From JALYXI01 sp963795835 (lineage in GTDB: Bacteria; Acidobacteriota; Terriglobia; Bryobacterales; Bryobacteraceae), in NCBI GenBank assembly GCA_963795835.1, contig CAWCJC010000003.1, positions 278,401-342,400 of the forward strand: 64,000 bases of DNA. The letters are read 5' to 3'. Position 1 is the first letter of the stretch. Every line of letters begins with the position of its first letter. The translations under genes and the position numbers were made by a program. The notes beneath the pieces were generated by a model that was not told where the DNA came from, searched no databases, and worked only from the letters and a program-made list of their open reading frames with translations. Below are positions 9,296-18,114 of the stretch, one piece after another.

Positions 9296-10075
9296 CTAAG
9301 CGCGGATGCCGTAAGCGAGCGTGAATACCAGGCGCGTTTCAGAAGGAATTCTTACCCGTTGCCCGTGCCCTAGTTCCTGTGCACCGGTGCCCACCGCGGC
9401 TCCGGACCCGGCACCGATTGCCGCGCCTCTGCCGCCGCCCGCAATTCCGCCGATGATGGCTCCAAGAGCAGCGGTTCCGCCGATCACTCCGGCGCTGCGG
9501 GCTCCGCGTGAACTGCTTTCCTTGATGACATCCTGCGTGGAAATCTCTACTGGACGGCCATTGATGTCGATCGAAGTCAGGATCAGTTTGAGAATCGTGC
9601 GGCCTTGGATTTTGCCGGACTTCTGATCTTCCACAAGACGGGCACTCACATTTGCGCCGCGCGAAATCACGGTTTCACCATTCACGATCACAGGCTCATC
9701 GAGGCTGGCGCGATACGTGTCGCCGATCCGCGAGTTTTCGGAATCGACGGAATCGATCATCCGAACAGTGAGTTGAGTGCCGGCGGGAATATCGTATCCG
9801 CCGACTTGAGCGGGAGGGGGAGTATTCGAAGGAGGTCTCGAGGACGAGTAGGCACCCTCCGGACGAGGACGATCGTAGGACTTTTGGCCGAATTGAACTC
9901 CCGCTACGGTGTCGATGGGGAATGTATCGACGCGACTGCCGATATCCATTCGAATCTCCCGGGCAGTGCCGCCGAGAAAGGTGCCTTCGACGATCATGCC
10001 GTTGCGCAACGTGAGCGTATCCGCGAAAAGACTGGAGGCGGTAGTAAGGAGAATGAGGCTTTTCGTTATCGTCAT
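9296..10075 (-). CDS. Secreted glycine-zipper protein of unknown function
   Basis: About 259 residues from the ATG at 10075. This start gives a clean signal peptide (MTITKSLILLTTASSLFA); the frame is open a further 11 codons upstream. A short segment resembling a surface or SH3-like repeat follows (TLTLRNGMIVEGTFLGG), then a Pro/Ser-rich linker, a central beta-rich domain (PAGTQLTVRMIDSVDSE), and a C-terminal glycine zipper (GAIIGGIAGGGRGAAIGAGSGAAVG) that probably inserts in a membrane. The pattern is common in acidobacterial envelope proteins. Exact function unknown. Confidence 0.75.
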   Translation of the reverse strand: MTITKSLILLTTASSLFADTLTLRNGMIVEGTFLGGTAREIRMDIGSRVDTFPIDTVAGVQFGQKSYDRPRPEGAYSSSRPPSNTPPPAQVGGYDIPAGTQLTVRMIDSVDSENSRIGDTYRASLDEPVIVNGETVISRGANVSARLVEDQKSGKIQGRTILKLILTSIDINGRPVEISTQDVIKESSSRGARSAGVIGGTAALGAIIGGIAGGGRGAAIGAGSGAAVGTGAQELGHGQRVRIPSETRLVFTLAYGIRA

Positions 10076-10104
10076 AAGAACTCTGAGTTTCCGACGCCCA
10101 TGGA

Positions 10105-10959
10105 TCAAGCAGCGTTTCGTTTTTTGAAAGTGGAGGCGAGGGAACGGGCAATGCCCTTACCCTTTTCGAGCGCAAGCGCATAAGCATCGCGATTCTCCTG
10201 CCGGTTCATGGTGCTGCCCGTCCGGTGAAGCCGCTCCAGACCGAGTCCGAGCACGTAAGTTCCGGCGAATGCAATGGCCGCTTTAGGAATCAAGCCGCCC
10301 CCCAGGGGAATTTTGCCGATTAGTTCGCGAGCAATGGCGCGCCAGCCAAACGCACTCGCGGCAATGGTGGCGAGTTCCATCTTCTGCTCCGCATAACCGA
10401 TGGGTTTGCCATTTGCAGCTGCGATCAGGAATGCCATTCGAACCTGATTAATGGTGAGGAACGCAGTATCGCTGGCGAACTCCCCGACCGACCAAGGGAG
10501 TTCGAGCAAATTCGGGACTACGTTCGGGAGCGCGGTAACCAGCGAGAACATCGCGTTTTCCTTAGCCGTCCGCTGAATGATCCGGGTGAGCACTGTTTGG
10601 CGAAAGACAGGAAACTGACGGGCCAGTGGAATTTCCAGATCAGGTTTCGCATCGAGGACGGCGTTCACCGAAGTATCGGGACTTTGGGTGGAGAAGAAAA
10701 ACGCGGATGCGGGACAGGGCGAGTCTTCAGAGCAGAACACCACATCATGCAGATCCAAAGCGGAGTTTGCGTTCATGCGATGAATATGCGCGGAGGAAGC
10801 CGGCCCAATGCTCGTCAGGAAATTCTCAAGCGCCAGGTAACCGGCCTCCGTCGCCGCAGAAATTCCGACCGAAACGGTGCGTTCGGCTTGCTGGCGCACG
10901 TCGGCCGGATTCAGCTGTGTGAGAGCCTTCTTGAAATCCTTAATCAAATTTATGGACAT
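10105..10959 (-). CDS. Conserved membrane-associated protein, DUF697-like
   Basis: 284 residues starting at the ATG at 10959. The middle and C-terminal parts contain hydrophobic helices around MFSLVTALPNVVPNLLELP, FLTINQVRMAFLIAAANG and GKIPLGGGLIPKAAIAFAG, a pattern resembling DUF697-type membrane proteins. The N-terminal part is soluble-looking with no known motif. It sits between a PEP-CTERM protein and the glycine-zipper gene, all on the minus strand with short gaps. No function can be assigned. Confidence 0.7.
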   Translation of the reverse strand: MSINLIKDFKKALTQLNPADVRQQAERTVSVGISAATEAGYLALENFLTSIGPASSAHIHRMNANSALDLHDVVFCSEDSPCPASAFFFSTQSPDTSVNAVLDAKPDLEIPLARQFPVFRQTVLTRIIQRTAKENAMFSLVTALPNVVPNLLELPWSVGEFASDTAFLTINQVRMAFLIAAANGKPIGYAEQKMELATIAASAFGWRAIARELIGKIPLGGGLIPKAAIAFAGTYVLGLGLERLHRTGSTMNRQENRDAYALALEKGKGIARSLASTFKKRNAA

Positions 10960-10977
10960 ACCCTCTCCCGAATCATT

Positions 10978-11643
10978 TTAAGTCTTCAAAATACGCCTCC
11001 GGTGGAGCACTTTTGTGGCAAATCCGGCCAGCAAGAGACCGCTCCCGATTAGAATGGCGGGCGAGGGCTCCGGAGCGCCCACGGCTGCAAGGCTCGAATT
11101 GGGAGCAAGGACGGTGAGGAACTCCTGAACTTGACCCGTTCTCAAAACCGGCCCTTCATTGGTGATCACCCGAAAGTTATCGTAGTTCAGCGTCATGTAA
11201 TTCAGCTGCGCCTGCTGCAGCCAGTAGTTGGAGGTCGGGGTGGGGGCTTGCTGAGGATTGAAAATCTGCCAAATGGTGGCGTGAATGTCCGCCCATTGAG
11301 AGGTGGACTGCTGCGCGAATTGCGTGTCAAGCCAGCCAATTTCCTGGTACTTGGTGAGAGCGTTCGACTCGCCTCCGTAACGGGTTTGACTCAGGTCCGA
11401 ACCGGGCGTGATCCGGCTCAAATTGGCCTGCCAGGTTTGCCCAAAATTGACGTCATTGACAAAGTCATCGCAGAACAGGGATACGTTCTGACTTGCCAAT
11501 TGTCCGTAATACTCGCCGATGTAGACTCCGAAAGCGTTGGCGCCATTGACTCCCGTGAAGGTGGCTTGGATGGTCGATGCAAGCCCTGGAGACGCGGCGA
11601 GAGCGCCGCCGACGACAAGGCGTAAAAGTAGATTGATTCTCAT
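10978..11643 (-). CDS. PEP-CTERM sorted exported protein
   Basis: 221 residues from the ATG at 11643, with an N-terminal signal peptide (MRINLLLRLVVGGALAASPGLA) and a typical C-terminal tripartite sorting signal: PEP within APEPSPAIL, a hydrophobic helix (GSGLLLAGFATKV) and a basic tail (HRRR). This marks export and exosortase processing, probably to the cell surface or extracellular matrix. The central domain (FGVYIGEYYG, CDDFVNDV) resembles other PEP-CTERM proteins of unknown role. No exosortase gene is in the window. A GTG two codons upstream is an alternative start. Confidence 0.8.
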   Translation of the reverse strand: MRINLLLRLVVGGALAASPGLASTIQATFTGVNGANAFGVYIGEYYGQLASQNVSLFCDDFVNDVNFGQTWQANLSRITPGSDLSQTRYGGESNALTKYQEIGWLDTQFAQQSTSQWADIHATIWQIFNPQQAPTPTSNYWLQQAQLNYMTLNYDNFRVITNEGPVLRTGQVQEFLTVLAPNSSLAAVGAPEPSPAILIGSGLLLAGFATKVLHRRRILKT

Positions 11644-11732
11644 GGACACGAATCGGAAGCCGTGGCCGAAAACTTTAGGATCTGGGTGTAAGAGGCTTTC
11701 TAAGGCCCTGAAGAGGAGACTTTAGAAATTTG

Positions 11733-11761
11733 GAAAAGAAAAAAGGGGCGTGAACCGCCCC
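11733..11761 (-). terminator. Rho-independent terminator after tRNA-Leu(CAG)
   Basis: Read on the minus strand: GGGGCG, loop GTTCA, CGCCCC, then TTTTTTCTTTT (11744-11733). A 6-bp GC stem with a long T-tract, about 15 bp downstream of the tRNA. Confidence 0.75.
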
Positions 11762-11775
11762 AAAAGGAGAAAAGA

Positions 11776-11862
<87 letters not shown>

Positions 11863-11876
11863 TTACGAGAAGAAGT

Positions 11877-12806
11877 CTACCAGATCTGGTTTAGAACTTC
11901 AGCCAGGTGGTAGCCCGCCTTTGCCAACTGTTCTTCAACGATAGGGGCAGCGGCTTCCTGATAGGCGCTATCGATTTTGATGTGAAGATCTGTATATCTC
12001 TGGGCGTGATCCTTGCAGGTGGCTGCCGGATCAAAAGCTTCGGCGGTCACTTTGGGTTCGAGTTTTCCGTAAACATATTTCTGAGCGAGCTCGTGTGACT
12101 CTCTCGCCCAGCCGTCAAAATCGATGCCGTGCTTGGTCCAGTCTTTGTATTTTGAACCGAATTTCGCGTCAAGAGACCGGGCGACATCCGGAACTGCGGC
12201 GCCTTGGAGAAGCAGGTCCCGGTTCACGATCATGCCGTCCCAGATGCTGTGGAGATTAGTAATTTTCGGATCCGCGAAGAACTGAGCGGGCGTGCAGTTT
12301 CCGCCCTGATCGTTGTTGGCCGTGGTGTGAAGCGGTTGATGAAGGTCGCCGACAAGATGGATGAGATAGCGGAGGGCGGTTGCTCTTTCGGTGTCGCTCT
12401 CTTTGCTGTCATGAAGAATATTGAGGTTGTAGCGTAGTGCGCTTAGAATGCAGCCCGTGCGATCTTGATCGTTGTTCAGAGGGCCCACAGGTTTGCACCA
12501 TTGTTCGATGTCGCCTTTCTTTTGACCGAGTGGAATATCCATGTAGTGCCAGGAGCCGGTACGATCCGATTTCTTGACGTCGTCGGCCCAGGTGGAGGCA
12601 TCCGCCATAAGATCGGCGGGACCATTCTGGCATCCCCGGCGAGTGGCGGGATCGACAGGTTGCGATTTCAGAAGCGCGTTAACGCCGGCGAGGGCGGCTG
12701 GAGAAAGATGACTTTCAGAAATTAGGGCGACAATCTGGTGACCTTCGCACCACCAAGCGGAGGCCGGGGAGGCGAGGAGCAGAGCAAGAAACCACAAACG
12801 AATCAT
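11877..12806 (-). CDS. S1/P1-type zinc nuclease, secreted
   Basis: 309 residues with a signal peptide ending ASA at residue 17. Mature residue 1 is then Trp, followed five residues later by His23; this reproduces the Trp1/His6 zinc ligands of P1 nuclease. Further zinc ligands are visible in STWADD, WHYMD, HLVGDLHQPLH and NLHSIWD. Such enzymes cut single-stranded DNA and RNA and often have 3'-nucleotidase activity in the periplasm or outside. The start overlaps the stop of the ThuA gene by 4 bp (ATGA). tRNA-Leu follows closely. Confidence 0.9.
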   Translation of the reverse strand: MIRLWFLALLLASPASAWWCEGHQIVALISESHLSPAALAGVNALLKSQPVDPATRRGCQNGPADLMADASTWADDVKKSDRTGSWHYMDIPLGQKKGDIEQWCKPVGPLNNDQDRTGCILSALRYNLNILHDSKESDTERATALRYLIHLVGDLHQPLHTTANNDQGGNCTPAQFFADPKITNLHSIWDGMIVNRDLLLQGAAVPDVARSLDAKFGSKYKDWTKHGIDFDGWARESHELAQKYVYGKLEPKVTAEAFDPAATCKDHAQRYTDLHIKIDSAYQEAAAPIVEEQLAKAGYHLAEVLNQIW

Positions 12807-13630
12807 TTCGAAGCTCGGTCGCCCAACGGGGTGGCATCACCCGGAACCAGCCCCATGGCCCACTTGATTGCTTCGAGCCACATTTGCTGGATATCTTTGC
12901 GGTCGAGCACGGCATTTTCGTGGCCCAGCGAGGAATAAAACACGCGGCCCTTGCCGTAGTTTTTGGCCCAGGTTACGGCGAAATCGCCATCCTCGCGATG
13001 AATTCTCTTATTGCTCATATCAACGGAGCTGGTATCGAGACTCATCAAGACGCGTACGTCTTTGCGCGAATAGTCCCGGAACTGATAAATTTCATCGTTC
13101 AAGGTGATGGAGTCGCCAAATTGCTTCATGCCCGGAAACGCCTTGTCTTCAATTTTGATTTTGACCTGCTGATGCCAGGGGTGGTCATTGAAGTAGCCGC
13201 CGATCATTTGGCCGTACTCCGGCCATTTGTAAAAGGTGTCCGTGGCGCTGTGCATCCCGAGAAAGCCTTTGCCATCGTCTTTGATGAAGGAGAGAAACGC
13301 GGCTTTTTGCTCGTCGTTTAGAGCGAGCTCCCCTGTGGTGTAGAAGACAATAGCGTCGAAGTAGTCCAGGTTTTTTGCGTTTTTCGTGAGCTTCTGTTTG
13401 GTGATGAGTTCGGTATCAGTACGGAGAAAAGCATCAAAAAGGCCGGATTCCTGGCCGATTTTGTCGAACATCGCCATGGCGTGGGAAACGGAATCGTGCT
13501 CGAATCCAGCGACCGCGCCGATCACCAGCAACTTCTTCTTCTTGGGAGTTTGCGCGGGAGTTTGCGCCGCTACCGAAAAAGAAAAAAACGAAGCCAATAT
13601 GGAGAGGGCGGCGAATCGGGTCAAGTTCAT
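12803..13630 (-). CDS. ThuA domain-containing exported protein
   Basis: 275 residues with a signal peptide (ending SVAAQ) and a ThuA-like glutamine-amidotransferase fold: FEHDSVSHAM near the start, FYTTGELALNDEQ, GFLGMHSATD with the conserved Gly-His, and VTWAKNYGKGRVFYSSLGH near the end. ThuA proteins are linked to sugar catabolism; secreted ones occur near Gfo/Idh oxidoreductases in soil bacteria. Substrate unknown. A GGGAG sequence lies 9 nt before the ATG. The ATGA overlap with the nuclease gene suggests co-translation. Confidence 0.87.
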   Translation of the reverse strand: MNLTRFAALSILASFFSFSVAAQTPAQTPKKKKLLVIGAVAGFEHDSVSHAMAMFDKIGQESGLFDAFLRTDTELITKQKLTKNAKNLDYFDAIVFYTTGELALNDEQKAAFLSFIKDDGKGFLGMHSATDTFYKWPEYGQMIGGYFNDHPWHQQVKIKIEDKAFPGMKQFGDSITLNDEIYQFRDYSRKDVRVLMSLDTSSVDMSNKRIHREDGDFAVTWAKNYGKGRVFYSSLGHENAVLDRKDIQQMWLEAIKWAMGLVPGDATPLGDRASK

Positions 13631-13655
13631 CTGGAAATCTCCCGCGAGAATTATC

Positions 13656-14463
13656 TCAGGTTTTTAGCCGGCGTAGCGTGTAGGTATCGGGTTTCAGGCT
13701 GTCCTGCTCAAGCCGCTTCAGGTCATCGTTGACATGAATCATTTTTCCGTTGATGTGATTAGATCGGGCGGAGGCCAGGAACAACGCCAAAGCGATCTGA
13801 CGCTCGGCGGAGATACCGCCGGATTTGCGAATTTGTTGCGCGTCGGCAAGTTCCGCGGGGCCAGCCAAATCACCGGCATGGAGGATTTCGTCGGTCATGC
13901 TGGTGTAAGAGCCGCCAGGGGCGAGGCAGTTAACTTGAATGTTGTAGCCATGGACCTCACCCGCAATGCACTCCGCCTAAGCGAACTACCGCGGCTTTAG
14001 AGGCAGCGTAGGGCGCAAAGTTGGGGCGCGCGGTTGCGGCGCCTCCCCCGGTGACAATGATGATTTTGCCTTGGCGGCGCTCAATCATTCCTGGCAGGAC
14101 CGCTCGGATCGCGTTCATCACGCCGAGCACGTTGATATCGAAAGTCTCCTGCCAGCCAGCAGGGTCGGAAGTTGCGAGGGGACCGATTGGTCCCTGAACA
14201 CCCGCTACGGCCACCAGGGCAAAAATATCCGGCATTTGAATGACGGCTTCCTGGAGCTTGGTGAAGTCACGGACATCGGCTACGAAAGAGATTGCCTTCC
14301 CATTGGCATGTTCGATTTCGAGCTGTGCCGCGTTTAATTCCGGGGCGGAGCGGGCAAGCAGGCCCACGTGTGCACCTTTCAATGCAAAGCCGATGGCGAT
14401 GCGTTTTCCAATTCCGCGTCCCGCGCCTGTAACCAGTACCGACTTTCCGGAAAATTCAGCCAA
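13656..14463 (-). CDS. SDR family oxidoreductase, frameshifted by a one-base insertion
   Basis: Two frames together make one short-chain dehydrogenase of about 268 residues. The first (from TTG 14463) has VTGAGRGIGKR, the NAG-like VAVAGVQG, the catalytic-Ser region VTGGGAATARP and the YAASK pair. It then misreads into a stop. Removing one G near 13977 continues directly as RLAECIAGEVHGYNIQVN and on to the C-terminal block DRSNHING-like (RSNHINGKMIHVNDD) and the final LRRL. Both sides are well conserved, so the indel is recent or a sequence error. The start is a TTG 12 bp after the upstream gene; no ATG is available. Confidence 0.82.
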
Positions 14464-14475
14464 GTTTTCCCACAG

Positions 14476-15885
14476 TTAGGCTACTTCGAAATCAAACGCG
14501 GCAGTTTCGGGGCGTCCTGCCCGTTGAATTTGGAGAAACATGCGGTAGCGGCCGGGTTTCGGGAAGCCATACGGAAAAGCAAATTGTGCATCGTTGTGCA
14601 TTTTCATTCCGTGCATCTCCATGGGTGCCGCAGTGAGCCCGAGCGAGGCCATCGGCACGGTTCCCGAGGGATGAGTGTGAGCGAAAACCGAGGCATCAGC
14701 GCTGATGAATTCGGCGTGAGCGGCCATACCCATATAGGGTTCCAGATCCGTAGCGAGCTGGCCGGAGGCGTCCTGCACCTCAAACCTGAAGTGTAGCATC
14801 CGGCGGGCGACAATCGGACCGGGAATGGGGGCGCGCAGCACTCTAAGCCCGTCGGGAAGGATGAATACAGACCTTTGCGGATCGAACTGGGAGAGTGGGG
14901 CCGCGGTGCCTTCGGCATCGTCCGGGCTGAGCGCGCGACCTTTGATCGCCTGAGTGACATTCAGGTCTGCGACAGGAGTTTCGGGGAAGCCGCTGGCATG
15001 AACAATATCGGCGAACAGTTTGTAGTGTCCGGCTGGGAGAGCGGGAGCCGGGCTCTGAAATTCGCTGTTTCCCGTCAATTGCGGATGGAGATGCCACATG
15101 CGATCCATCTCCGGCATGTGGACGACGAAGAGGTGCATGAGGTGATCGTGGTCGGGGAGATAGTCGTTTGGCTTGCGCGTAGTTTCCAGTTGGAGCGTTA
15201 GAAAGCCATCGTGTAAGGAGGCCTGCATTTCGGGTTGTTTATAGATGTGATCGCGATATCCCTTGGCTTCAATGCCCCACCACCAATTGCCGAGGAGCAG
15301 GATAAGAACAAAAGCAGCCGAAGCGGCAGCCATGGCAACGCGGGAGCGGCGAATGTGAGCGGAATCAGGAAGCTGCGCAGGGCGAAGAGTCGATTCGCGG
15401 GCAGCCGCGCCGACGATACTGACCGCGCCCGCTAGGATCAGAAGCATGATGAGGGCTAGGCTCCAGCCTAAGCCCGATTGCATTTGCTTCGTCTCGCGAG
15501 CAACGGAAGGAATTGGGATGGAAAGCGAGCCTGGGCCCTGGGCGCCTTCGACATCGATGCGGATTTGGTAGGAGCCGAAGGACATGAGCCAGACCGCGGC
15601 CGTGAAGAATTGAGGGTCGGTTGTGGAACGCTGGGCGGAATCGGGGGTAGGCGGGTATTTCGAGGCGGCCCCTACGAGAGGGTAAGGAACGACTTTGATG
15701 TTCTGAACGTTCGGTGCGGAGGTGCGGATCTCTACTTCAGCGATACCAGGAATGACGGCGGGCGGGCGGATGGCAACGTTGAGACTATAAACGCCCGCCT
15801 TGCCTTCGTAGAAAACATCGGGGCTGCCGACGTGAGCTTCGAGGAGAGCTGCGGCGAACAGGAGCGCGGTAAGCCGGTGGATCAT
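14476..15885 (-). CDS. Secreted/membrane-anchored His-rich protein of unknown function (YtkA-like domains)
   Basis: 469 residues: signal peptide, an N-terminal beta-sandwich resembling YtkA/FixH-type domains (YSLNVAIRPPAVIPG), two central membrane helices (LALIMLLILAGAVSIVGAA and AAASAAFVLILLLGNWWWG), then a large exported C-terminal region rich in His and Met: DHDHLMHLFVVHMPEMDRMWHLHP, FAHTHPSG, MEMHGMKMH. This composition suggests binding of copper or another metal; that is inference. It overlaps the upstream membrane-protein gene by 4 bp (ATGA), so the two probably work together. Confidence 0.7.
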   Translation of the reverse strand: MIHRLTALLFAAALLEAHVGSPDVFYEGKAGVYSLNVAIRPPAVIPGIAEVEIRTSAPNVQNIKVVPYPLVGAASKYPPTPDSAQRSTTDPQFFTAAVWLMSFGSYQIRIDVEGAQGPGSLSIPIPSVARETKQMQSGLGWSLALIMLLILAGAVSIVGAAARESTLRPAQLPDSAHIRRSRVAMAAASAAFVLILLLGNWWWGIEAKGYRDHIYKQPEMQASLHDGFLTLQLETTRKPNDYLPDHDHLMHLFVVHMPEMDRMWHLHPQLTGNSEFQSPAPALPAGHYKLFADIVHASGFPETPVADLNVTQAIKGRALSPDDAEGTAAPLSQFDPQRSVFILPDGLRVLRAPIPGPIVARRMLHFRFEVQDASGQLATDLEPYMGMAAHAEFISADASVFAHTHPSGTVPMASLGLTAAPMEMHGMKMHNDAQFAFPYGFPKPGRYRMFLQIQRAGRPETAAFDFEVA

Positions 15886-17024
15886 CTACGAACTTCGCGT
15901 AGCCACGTTCCCGCTCTGAAGCCGAGGAGAGTGGTTAGGAATGCGGCGAGCAACGCTCCGCCCATCTCGATCCAGAATCCAGCTGCGGTTTTTTCCATGG
16001 GCGTGAAGAGGTGGTTAAAGTAACGGCTGGTTGGCGGCGTCATAAAGCCGAAGTAATTCATTCCGAAAATGGGGTTCCTGGCCCAGGGTGACTCGAGAAA
16101 ATTCGCGAACGGCCATTGGACTGCGACGATGGCGGCCACAAATAAGAGGGCGGAGAGCGCCGCGCGTTTTCCCAATTCCCAGGTGCGGGAGTAAGCCCAG
16201 AAAGTATCCAGGAGCGCGGCGGGGATGACGATGAGGAGTGGAAACTCCGGGGGGATGAATTGGGTGACTTGATGGAAGACGGGGCCCAGTTTGGGAGTAG
16301 CGGGGAAGAGCGGCAGAATCCAGATAAAGCCGAGTTGGAGCAGGGTGTAGATGGAGGCAACGAGGGTGGCCGCCCAGCGGCGCCCGGAAGCGAGCGACAA
16401 GGTAGCGAAGATGCCGGGGACGATCATGGACAGGACGCGATAACAGATACCGCTATGCTGCTCGGTGACGAAGTAGTAGTCCATCGTTACGACGAGAACG
16501 GCCGTGAGCGTCAGGGCTCCTACGTAGAGAAACAGAAGATCAACCCATTTGTTGGGCGCGCGGTTTTTCTGGCCTGCCAGAAGGACCAGAGCCCCCGCCG
16601 CAACGGCAAGGATTCCGAGCGCGAGCATGACGTGTGGCGGACTCAGGATCTTAACGTCGAGCCCATAGGCACTATGCCACCAATCGTCGAAGGGGGCGGA
16701 AGTGAGCATGACGATGCCGCCCCAAGAGGCCATAAAGGCGCCCAGCGGTCCGCGTAAGCCCCAAACGCGGACGGAGGAATCACGCAGACTCGTTTGTCCG
16801 AAGGTGGTGGAAAAGATGAGATATCCGCAAACAATACCGGCGAGAATGCCACAAAGATAAATGGCGAGGTGTGCGGGCGTTAGAAACGAATCGCGGCCGA
16901 TCGACCTGTGCCATGAGATATCCCATTCGGTTCCGATCACAGCGGAAGATACCGACGCGGCGGCCAACCAGCCATACCAAGGTGCGGAGCGAGCGGGGCG
17001 AAGCGGGCTTGTAACACTGGCCAT
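15882..17024 (-). CDS. Polytopic membrane protein with a duplicated WH/D/P-x-H motif, function unknown
   Basis: 380 residues, roughly nine to ten hydrophobic segments. Two internal stretches look like duplicates: EWDISWHRSIGRDSFLTPAH (residues 33-52) and DDWWHSAYGLDVKILSPPH further on, each followed by a hydrophobic helix. Conserved Asp, Trp-His, Asp and Pro-x-His at similar spacing suggest a buried metal or cofactor site. I do not recognise a named family. The start has GAGGAG 11 nt upstream. The stop overlaps the start of the His-rich exported partner. A plus-strand gene begins divergently about 75 bp away. Confidence 0.7.
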   Translation of the reverse strand: MASVTSPLRPARSAPWYGWLAAASVSSAVIGTEWDISWHRSIGRDSFLTPAHLAIYLCGILAGIVCGYLIFSTTFGQTSLRDSSVRVWGLRGPLGAFMASWGGIVMLTSAPFDDWWHSAYGLDVKILSPPHVMLALGILAVAAGALVLLAGQKNRAPNKWVDLLFLYVGALTLTAVLVVTMDYYFVTEQHSGICYRVLSMIVPGIFATLSLASGRRWAATLVASIYTLLQLGFIWILPLFPATPKLGPVFHQVTQFIPPEFPLLIVIPAALLDTFWAYSRTWELGKRAALSALLFVAAIVAVQWPFANFLESPWARNPIFGMNYFGFMTPPTSRYFNHLFTPMEKTAAGFWIEMGGALLAAFLTTLLGFRAGTWLREVRR

Positions 17025-17100
17025 CAGAGGGGTTACTCCTCCTCAGTATAGGATCACTAGCGCGAGGAGCCTTGGCCTTGCTATTCGTTAGGTGCTCTTT

Positions 17101-17553
17101 ATGAGACTGCTAGCGAAGTCACTGTTACTCCTCTTGCCTCTGCTTCAGGCAAGAGAGCCGGGCGGACGGGCCCACTACGTTGGCGGCACGAATGCCGACC
17201 TATCTTTGAAGTCTGATGGATTGATTCAGACAACAGACTCGCAACAAATGTTGTTTGCAGGAAAGCAGACGACCGTGCGCGTGCCTTACGAGAACATCAC
17301 CAGTATCGAGTATGGGCAGAAGGTGAGCCGCCGCTATGTGGAGGCGCTCTTGATTTCCCCAATTCTGTTGCTGGCGAAGAAGCGGGCCCACTTCCTGACC
17401 GTGGGATACACGGATATCGAGGGCAGGCAGCAAGCCATGGTCTTTCAGGTGAGCCAGGGTGATGTCCGTTCGGTACTGGTTGGTTTAGAGGCGCGGACGG
17501 GAAGGCGTGTGGAGTTTCAGGATGACGAGGCGCGCAAGGCAGGGAAGGGATGA
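17101..17553 (+). CDS. Small exported conserved hypothetical protein
   Basis: 150 residues from the ATG at 17101 (a GTG at 17092 is possible). It has a hydrophobic leader (LLAKSLLLLLPLL), a beta-rich body (TTVRVPYENITSIEYGQ) and a short hydrophobic stretch (ALLISPILLLAKK) before HFLTVGYTDIEG. The pattern resembles PH-like or GRAM-like domains that sense lipids, but this is weak. The ATGA overlap with the next gene implies co-translation. Function unknown. Confidence 0.65.
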   Translation: MRLLAKSLLLLLPLLQAREPGGRAHYVGGTNADLSLKSDGLIQTTDSQQMLFAGKQTTVRVPYENITSIEYGQKVSRRYVEALLISPILLLAKKRAHFLTVGYTDIEGRQQAMVFQVSQGDVRSVLVGLEARTGRRVEFQDDEARKAGKG

Positions 17554-18114
17554 TTCGCGCGGTGTGCCTGTTGCTGAGTTTCGCGGGATGCGCCCAGGCG
17601 ATTGAGCTGGCAATCACGGATGCCACGATTCTGACGATGCGTCGCGTCTATGTGGAGCCGTTCGGCGGAGGGGAAACCGCGGGCCAGCTTCGGGACATGT
17701 TGATCAGCGCGCTGCAGAGTACGCGCATGGTTCAGATTACGGAGAATCAGGAGCGGGCCGATGTAGTCCTGAAAGGTTCAGGAGAAGATCTGGTCTATAG
17801 CGAAGATCATTCTTCGAGCGATAACCTGAATTTTCACGCGAATGCAAGCAGCAGTGGGACGTCAACGAAGGGATCGGATAGCAGTGGTCTGGGCGCTGGC
17901 GAGAACGAATCGAGCCGATCTTCGGAGCGGAAGCATGAATCGTTCAGCGTCGGTGAGGTTGGTGAATCGGGACGGCGATGTAATCTGGTCGGCAACGAAG
18001 GAAAGCCAAGGCGGGAAATTTCGCGGAGCCAGCGCCGATGTGGCAGACAAGATCGCGAAACAACTGGTTCACGACATTTCAGCGGCTAAGCAGGCGGGAA
18101 AGCCAACTTTATAG
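17550..18114 (+). CDS. Exported conserved hypothetical protein, frameshifted by a one-base insertion
   Basis: About 187 residues when two frames are joined. Frame one has a signal peptide (MIRAVCLLLSFAGCAQA), a beta/alpha region (RRVYVEPFGGGETAGQLRDM) and a Ser/Gly-rich stretch. The reading then degrades. The next frame resumes near 17935 with NRSASVRLVNRDGDVIW, GGKFRGASADVADKIAKQL and ends at 18114. One extra base near 17931-17937 accounts for this. The organisation resembles acidobacterial secreted proteins with a TolB-N or CsgG-like fold, which is inference. The 3' end overlaps the convergent epimerase gene by 46 bp. Confidence 0.6.
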
